Shown in pieces: positions 28,301 through 37,800 of a stretch of 64,000 bases of DNA. The DNA is from Azorinus chamasolen (lineage: Eukaryota; Mollusca; Bivalvia; Cardiida; Solecurtidae), in assembly GCA_963576725.1 (NCBI GenBank), contig OY755243.1, forward strand, positions 79,672,417 to 79,736,416, written 5' to 3'. The notes beneath the pieces were generated by a model. It was not told the DNA's origin. It searched no databases and was given only the letters and a program-made list of their open reading frames with translations. The first letter of the stretch is position 1; the number at the start of each line of letters is the position of its first letter. The position numbers and the translations under genes are program-made.

Positions 28301-28797
28301 ATTTCTTTATTTTACCGAATGATTTAACAACATTGGTCTGCTGACGACAATTATAAATATGGCACCGAAAGAGTTAAAGTTGTGAGACAATGATAAAATG
28401 TAGTCTAGTCAATAAAACATATGCGCAAAAACTTGTCAAAGAATGAATCAGATGTCACAGCTGATCAATGTCGGTTTAAACCTTTTGCAGTTACAGTTTA
28501 ATCTGCGTATAGCGGTCATATAATTAGGAATATTGATGATTAAAGTAGAACCAAAGTAATTTGCACCACTTACAAATCATGTAATATTCGTCGACGAGTT
28601 ATTTGAATGTGTAAAAGGAACACCTATATCGAATACATTCCTTCGAGTCAATACCTTTATCTGTTTTGTATTCATTACAAATCCATGTCCATGTTAAACT
28701 CATCTGTTTAGTTTCGCAATCCCGTAAATTCAAATTTAATCAAACGAAAACTTAACTGTTCGTATCGATGCATGACAGACCAACAGCCAGTTCTCTT

Positions 28798-28894
<97 letters not shown>

Positions 28895-31800
28895 CATTAT
28901 TATTATTATTATTTTTATTATCATTATCATCATTATAAGATTACCGATAACATGTCTTCTTAACAAGCTTTATGTGTTATCAAGACAACAAGTTAACCCT
29001 TTCTCTTATGTAAGAGCATTTTGACGCACCTGCAAACAGAGTAGACCAAGATCAGACGGCTCCTATAGGGGCCGTCTGATCAGGGTCTGCTCTGTTTGCT
29101 TATGGTGTAATATAGATCTGATTCTACAGCTTCTGTCGGAGCCAAAATGCCCTGTGTTCTTATGCCATTATAAAAAATAATCTTATTAATATTCATGACG
29201 TCATTATTTCCTACATGAATAATCACCAGGGAAGGGGTTAATCCGGTAACACATGTTGACCACAGACGTTGCCACACATGTTCGCAAATATTAACAAGGG
29301 TACAGATATATAGTAACACATTTACAAAAGGACCATTCGGAAGATATTAATGTGTTGCTCCTTTAGACTGGCAGTAGCTAATTTCACAGAGAGAAATAAA
29401 GAAAGCATCCACAATAGCTGTGAGTGTCACATTCATGCTGCATTAAACAGTCACTTGAAACTAAAGATCCGCATATTTATTCACTAAATAGTCACTATGG
29501 TGATGTTTTATTGTAAATGCTATCAATTCCAGACTGTGGGGAACCTAGCAAATACGAAAATGCCACCTTGCAAGACGGGGAAACCCTGGAGTCAGCAAGT
29601 CGTACATACATGTGTAATAGTGGTTATATCACTAAATCAGGGAAAGACAACTTCATTGTCACGTGTCAAAGCAACGGAATCTGGACCACACCCGCAATCA
29701 CTTGTGCGGAAGGTAAAGTATTTTAGTTTATTTCATGTGGTCATGACTGTTGCAGATAAACAATGTATCGCTGGTAGATTCAGAGCACTTAAGGTTTGAA
29801 AAATAAATGACAAGTAATATGTACAATACATATTTCTTTTACATCGCCAATAGCATGTCTGAATTTTACGTAAAGGTGCAACTTTACGGTCAACTGTGAA
29901 ACTGATATTTTAGTCCTAATCATATATCGAACCTGAAAAGTAGAAAGCATCAAAGGAACAAGGTCTATCGTGTACACAGAAAGATAAATATAAATATAAG
30001 AAAATGCAGTAAACCCCCGCTAAAGGGACCATCTAAATGAGGTATAATTCTGGATGCTAGACACAGGTGGTAGCTTAATGCATGACAAAAGTAATGCAGA
30101 AAGCTCCTAGAGGAGCTTTCTGCATTACTTTTGCCCTGCATTAAGCAACCACCTGCTTATAAAGACAACCATGTTTATTCATTAAGTGGTCGTAATAGAG
30201 AAGTTCTACTGTGGCTACATTACAAAATAGTGCAGACTCTGGTCAGAGGACTTCCAGAGAATCCTTACATTGCTTCTACATTTTTTTATATGGGTCTTAC
30301 TCTAAGGGATAATATGTTCAATCATATTTGCTGTTTCTCAGTTCAAACAGAATGCCCACCACCTCCTGTGTATTCTACTCCGGCTATTGTAATGCATATA
30401 ACAACAGTACGACATTGGCCAGGAGCGGTTGTAATCTATGGTTGTGTTTCGAATTCTGTATCAGTCCCAGAGGCAGCGGATATGACGATAACATGTCAGT
30501 CAGATGGAATGTGGTCAGATTTCAAGTTTGAATGCAAGAGAGGTAAATTGCAGACAGAAAAAACATAATCTGTCAAACCGTTTAAACATGATGTTTCGTA
30601 CAATAGAAACTACCAATGAGCCACGATATTTTAACACCAAACATGGTTGACACATGATGAAGGTCTACACTGTTCGACACTCATTAACTCATTTATCCCT
30701 ATATTAGTTAAGTACAACTCGTCCATTTCTTACTTTGGAACCCATCCATTTCTTATGCGGAGGGTGCACAGCAAACAAAGTAGTTTCCTGAATAAGTCAT
30801 TTACATAGATGGTTTCAGCAAACAGTGCAGACCCTGATCAGAGGGCTCATTCAGGAGCCCTCTGATCTGGGTCTTCACTGTTTGCGTATGTCCCCTTTAA
30901 AGGGACAATGTGAACAACTGGGTTAATACTCACACTATTTTATTAAATGCTGTTTCGTTTCATGTGCGTGTTTCTTTATGAAATGTATAGTAAAACTGAA
31001 AAGAAAAACAATGTGAATTGTTACACGATTAACCTAGTCACAAATAACGTCATTTGCTTCTCACTAGACTATTGCCAGTTCCATGCCACCAAATGTCGCT
31101 TTTAAACTACTCTCAAACTTTGAGACAAAGTGTAATCTGGTCAATAAAGCGTCTGCGCAATATCTGTCGAAGAGAGTATCAGATAAAGCTTTTTAGTTGA
31201 GTCTGAGTTTGTGATCAAGCTTTCGATTGGTCAGATTTGAGCCAAAGGCATCGCCAGCAGCTGACGATGTCATGCTTTGTTAGCCCTTTCACCGCCAATG
31301 TCACATAAATGCACCACGACAAATAGTGCAGTCCCAGATCAGACGCCGCATTTTCAAGGCGGTGCCTGATCAGGGACTTCATTGTTTTGTCTCAAACTCT
31401 ATTTCTATATCTGTGCTTTATTCCTTTCAAATTTACAAGTATTTATCTCATTTAGATAGCCAATTTAAATTAAAGACCCACATGTCATTCACTAAGAAGT
31501 AACTATAGTTAGGTTTTACTGTACTTACTAAACTTTCCAGACTGTGGGGAACCCTTGGACTACGAAAATGCTACCGTACAGGACGGAGGAACCTTGGAGT
31601 CAACAAATCGTACATACAAGTGTAATGCTTTCTATATCACTACTTTAGGGACGGACAACTTCACGGTCACATGTCAGAATGACGGAAAATGGAGCACGCC
31701 TGCAGTCACTTGTGTAGGCGGTAAAGTAGTTTAATTAACTTTTGCAGATAACCAATCTGTTGCTTTCATATGCATAACCTCCAAATTTAATTAGGGAGGT

Positions 31801-34800
31801 ATTGTTTATTATGCAATCATGAGGAGAAAGGGGCTACACCGGAAATCCAATCAATCAGGGAACAGTGGTATCTACATGGCACATATCACAATTAAAAAAA
31901 AACTTTAGCTTTATTAATATTTCGTTCTACTTATGCAATAAAAGTTTGATTGTCCGATTTAAGCAAACAAAAACAGACCATACAAAAAGAAGAAACAAAC
32001 AATACATATTGGATACTGATCAGAAGCTGTTATATAAATGAGTGTCACTAGTAAGAATACTAATCGTCTGTTCTGTTTTAATAAATAAACATCTTATCTG
32101 GGTCCATACCGTTTTATTTAGTCACTGAAATTTGCAAGAGAAGTTCAATGTCTTGAATGCTTAATTTGTAATTGAAGTTGTCAAATTTCTGACTGAAATA
32201 GTTTAATTTTAACCTAAAGTGGTGCAACCGAATGATGTTTGCAAAAATAAAACATTGTAGACGCTGATGAGAAAACCTCTAAAAACCAAACACTCGTCAC
32301 GGTCATTACAATTAGCTGATGTCTTATAGACTGGTCTCCTACATTCTGTAAGGGTTAAATATTTTAAATTTTATTTGATATCTTAGGTGATTTCTGATAT
32401 AAATAAAAACTATACTCGGAACACAATAAAAGCACAATGTACGGTCAAATAGTGTGAATTCTAATCAGTTATTAAACTTTTTTTTTACATTTGGATCTGA
32501 ATCAAACTGCTTGAACGTGTTAACCATTTACTCCATGTCATGTAAGAACTGGTGGCATCGTGAATATTAATTAGATTTTTTTTAAAAATGGCAGATTAAC
32601 ACATGAATGTTTTGCGAAAGTAGGAACTATAGAACTATAGAGCAGACCATGATCAGAAAGCCCCTACACTGTACAGGAGCCATCTGATCTGGGTCTACCC
32701 TGTTTGCAAAGGAAAACTTTTACTTGCAATTATATAATTAAAGTAAGTATGGACTCTCAAATGAACAAAAAGATGAAATATTAAAATTAAAACTATATCG
32801 AACAAACAACTGTCAAGGGCATATACACAATATCATTGAAGTTAGATTTTACATTATGACAGGGGGAGTGTAATGACCGGTCCTGAAAGTGTAATGTCTA
32901 CCTTCCTCCTCTGTTTGTGCAAAATGGTTGAAAGAATATTAGTTATACAGATCATTGGCGGGGTATCTGACTTTTTGTTTCCTGCTGAGAAAAATCATGT
33001 TGCCCGAGCCGTTAGGCGAGGGTTACATGTATTTTCCTAAGCAGGAAATAAAAAAGTCAGATATCCCGCCAATGATCTGTATAACGATTTTATATTATAC
33101 TGCAAAGTTTAATATTTGTAGCAGTTAATTAGCGTTGTTAATGTAGGCGTCGTTTTGCTTCCCCTCAGGGGCCTCTTACTGTAAGGTAAAAGGGCTTATA
33201 TATGCGGGTGAAAATTGTGCAGAAGTCACCTTGTGTTCCTCTTACACACAAAAATACTATTCTATACTCCGGAAGAGACGATTCTGAAGAGTGATCTCAA
33301 CAGTGGGTTTGGTGCAGAAGTAAAGATTTTGAGAAACTTCTGACCGAGTGTTTTAACAGATTTGATCCTAATGAGACGCCAAGTTACTCGATCGTCATCT
33401 AATCTGGATCTAAGTTGTTTACAAATGCAAGGCTGGGTCCAAGGTTATAAAACTTCTGAGTCTGAGTCTGAGATCATTTTCAAGTATCTGATTGGTCATA
33501 TTCTGAGTAAGCTCAGAATCTGACCAATCAGATGCTTGAGAATGGTCCCAGACTCAAGCAAACAGTTTTTTAACCTTGGGGCATGGTTCCATGCTTATAA
33601 AACCTTTAGTTGAGTCTGAGTTCGTTCTCAAGTTTTTGATTGGTCAGATTTGAGCCTTTGGCTCAAATCTGACCAATCAAAAGCTTGAGAACAAACTCAG
33701 ACTCAACCGAAAAGCTTTATAAGTATGGACCCTGTTATCAACTGTCGGAAGAAGGGTTAGTAGCTGGTAGTTAACCTTTTATTTTATGAATATTCATGTA
33801 AGAAATAATTAAATCATGAATATTCATTAGATTAATTGTTACAATAGCACATGGACACGGGATTTCGGGGCCGTGGCAGAAACTGTTGACTCATCTCCAT
33901 ATTATTCCATAAGCAAACAGAGCAACACCTGATCTAGGTCTACTCTATTCACAAAAGCATATTAATTGAGTTAAGGGTTAAATACTTAGGTATTGTAAAT
34001 GCATTTTATTTCATGCTTTTTTATTTATATTTGGAGACTGTTTTGGGCCACGTCATAGGAGTAATGCACATAAGAGCTACGTGAACACGTTTGATGGATC
34101 TACGGTCGAGTACACCTGCGACAAAGATTTCGTGATCGAATATAAAGGTTCGAGAAACACTACAACACATACGGTCACTTGCGATGGTCGAAATTGGGTA
34201 GATATGGACTTCAAATGTGTTCCAGGTACTTTTTTGTTTCAAATTTCAGGCCTTATTTTAGCGATAAGATATGCATATCGTTGAATCTAAATACGAGGTC
34301 TACCAAGTTAATGTCAAATCAGGAACCAACATATTTTATACACCTCTCGAAATTTGAAATGAAACTAGATCTATATCAAAACTTGTTTTGAGGGAAGTCC
34401 AACATGGTTTTTTCTCATGTTTGATAAAAATTCACTTTTGCGTACCAGTGGCAAATATCTGATTACATGTACAAATACAATAAAACCTCTCCATAACGAC
34501 CATTAAATTACATAAATTATTTTTGTTAAGGCAGGTGGCTGCTTAAAGCAAGGTGGAAGTAAAACAGAGCGCCCCTAAAGCAGCGCTAAGATATGCATAT
34601 CGTTGAATCTAAATACGAGGTATACCAAGTAAATGTCAAATCAGGAACCAACATATTTTATACACCTCTCGAAATTTGAAATGAAACTATATCAAGACTT
34701 ATTTTGAGGGAATTCCAGTATGTTTCTTTTTGCATATTTGATAAAGATTCACTTTTGCGTGCCAGTGGCAAAGTTCTGATTGCATGCGCAAATACAGTAA

Positions 34801-37800
34801 AACCTCTCTATAACGGCCACTAAATTACATCGATTATTTTGTATTAAAGGCAGGTGGCTGCTTATAGCAAGGTGAAAGTAAAACAGAATGTTCCTATAGG
34901 AGCGTTCTGTTTCACTTTCACCTTGCTTTAAGCAGCCACCTGACCTAAACACCAAATTATTAACACAATTTAGTGGCCGTTATAGAGAGGTTTTACTGTA
35001 TTTTGTATGTTAATGAGAAGCCAAGTAACCCTGTGTCTCATCGGGCCCCGACAGTTCGCAAATGCGTGTCGGGTTGCGTCAACTTAGCGATGTTTGAGTA
35101 GTGTAAGATACTGTGATGTGGTCATGAATGGATTTCCCCAGTTACTATGTCAATGCTATATTGATAGTGAGCATATGTTGTTTGATATATAGACAGTGAT
35201 ATATACGAAGGCTGGCAAAAGGTTATGAGCCTTTGTGTTAAACACCTGTAATCCTGTACAGATAGAAGTCACAACTTTGACTCCCTAATCCACTCTTTTC
35301 AAGCTCCTGTAAGCTCATCGTCAGCTTCAAATCTTCTTCCATGAAGTTGATTTTTTTTCAAGTTTCCAAATAAACTTACTAAACTGGAATTCTGGTAGAG
35401 AAGAGTTTGGATATAGATGTTTGCTTAATGCAGGGTGGAAGTCGTACAGAACGCTTCTAGAGGAACTTTCTGCATGACTTTAACTTTAACCCTGCAGCTT
35501 ACCACCTGTTTCCAAGACCGCAGTAGCTATGCTAGATTTAATATCCAGTTTAGAAGGGTTTTACTGTAGGTAATATTCACTAGGTGCCATATCAGGTGAA
35601 TAGGATGGATGAGGTAGGAATTTGTACCCACACTCCTTAACAGCATTCATTGCAACTTGACTGGTGCGCACTGGAGCGTTGTCCTGGTGGAGGAGTACGC
35701 CAAGGTGTAGTTTACCTCGCCGCTTCTCTTTTCTTTTCTTTTTTCTCTTTTTTCTTCGCGATGAAGAAGATTTGCATAATACTCGCCGGTCGTCGTTGTT
35801 AAAATCGGTATGAATTATGCCAGAACTATCCCAGAAGACAGTAGCCATGATCTTCTTTGTGGACCTGGAAGACTTTCACTTCTTCATTTTCGGAGATCCA
35901 ATGTGTTTCCACTCCACTGACTACTGTTTACTCTCTGGACCATAGTAATATATAAACAGGTTTCATCACAGGTCATCACATGTCACCAATCTACTTGGTT
36001 TTCTCTCGTTAAAAGAGATGCGCTCCTGGCTACTATGTCAGCCTTCCTCTCTGCTGTAAAGCATTTTGAGTATCCATTATGCACATTTCATATAAATGGT
36101 CATGAAGGATGGTTTCTATGGATCAATTAGACAAACAAGTTATCTGCTCTATCTCACCAGAAACTCGTCGGTTTTCCATTACAACGGTACAGATCGTATC
36201 AACGTTTTCTTTGGAGGTTGCATTTGTCGGTTGTCTTCTATACCCTGTCTACCATGTTTAAATTCCCTCACCCATCGTCTGACTGTGGTATACGATGGAA
36301 CAGAGTCTTTATACACATCACATAAGCGCATTGTATGTACTTTACATCAAAGATCGCGATGTTAAGCTGGTGTATCTATTCGATTGCGTTAATTTTTCGT
36401 AACTGTTCGAACAAAGCCAATAATATTTTGCTGTACAACACAAAAATATAATTATTGATTACAATGGTTTATTTTGGATCACAGGATCTTTTTTTTCAAT
36501 CAACGTTCACATTGATAATCTTCACTAGAATAACTGAACATAACAAACACCATATTGTGTGGTTTTATTGAAAATATGTGTTTGAAACAAAAGCAACAAA
36601 AACCAAATAGAAAATAAGCCTTTTTTTCAAACCTTCATAACAAGACATACTTTATGTTGCGATGGAATCGCATTTGCAAATAGCTTGGATCCAGATGCGA
36701 CGCCAAGTGGGCAAAGTTTGGCATCTCATCGGGATCAAAGCTACGTTTTAACACCCGACCGATAGTTTCTAAACCACTGGAACTAGGGGCGAATAAAACT
36801 GCAGGAGATCAGACTTTTTATAGCAAGATAAAGGTGAAAATCATTCAGCTATAATGCATGAACATGTGAGTGCAGTAAAATCCTAGTTATAAAATTCTTG
36901 TATAACATTGCTTTAAGCTGCCATCTATCTCCAAGATCGATATTTATACTAAATATAATATCCGGTTTAGAGAGGCTTTACTGTATTGTCCTATGTTAAC
37001 CCTTTCGCTGCCAAACTTTGTCGTCTGCTACCAATTTTCATTCTTTTGATTTTCTTCATTTTGGTTTCAAAAACATAGTAACAGTAACAAACAATTTGGA
37101 TACTGATGAGACGCCGAGTTACTCGGCGTCTCATCTGGATCCAAACTGTTTGCATAGGTAATCACAGATCCGGCATTGGCAGCGAAAGGGTTAACATATA
37201 ACGTGTCATGTTTATGCAAGATCTTCTAAAATGTTTCCTTGTTTCAGAATGTCCTGCAAGTACATCTAATTACACATCAGTAGGCTCACAACAACTTGCG
37301 TTTTGTGAAACCAGTGTACCTAACGAGGAAGCGAAACATGCCTGCAGTCGTTATGGGGCTTTAGTTAAGATAGACACACCTGAGAAGCAAGCCTATATAC
37401 TTGCATATGTGCAAGGTATGACGGGCGCTTCTGCTTATAGTAGTAATTAATTTCAGTCGTTTCGTTACCACCACTGAACCATTTTCCCAATGTCCATGAA
37501 CGACTCTCGTTTACAAATGCTTGGATCCAGATGAGACGCTGAGTAACTCATCCTCTCATCAGGATCTACGTTGTCCTTCTCTTATTATAGTATCTCTGGT
37601 TGTTTTAGATGCACAGTGTAGAGTACATCGGACCTCGGTAAAAATTTATCAGAAGACTTGGTCCGACGGGGGATCGAACCTTAACTGCTCAAGGGTTTGG
37701 CTTAGGATCTTCAAATTTGCTGTGGTGGTTGGTCATGACAACTAGATGAACCCTCTTGTTTTTGAGGTCACTAGGTCAAAGGTCAAGGTCACCATGACCT

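Larger units (their letters stand above)
25620..29960 (+). repeat. Tandem duplication unit B
   Basis: Contains CCP type 1 (27411) and type 2 (29533), with intron homology to units A and C. Private insertions include MITE B at 25953, a pogo-like MITE at 26375, element K, and D1, D4 and D2 MITEs. Confidence 0.8.
30300..31725 (+). repeat. Tandem duplication unit C (short)
   Basis: Contains CCP type 1 (30351) and type 2 (31541). Intron blocks 30620-30690, 30935-31090 and 31095-31190 align with units A and B. The counterpart of unit B 28480-29460 is missing, so this unit is shortened. Confidence 0.75.

Noticed and set aside
28736..28966. Poly-Ile/Tyr ORFs on both strands
   Set aside because: Translation of the AAT/ATT microsatellite.
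35561..35848. Functional mariner transposase
   Set aside because: The N-terminal half has several stops, and a charged low-complexity insertion breaks the catalytic region.
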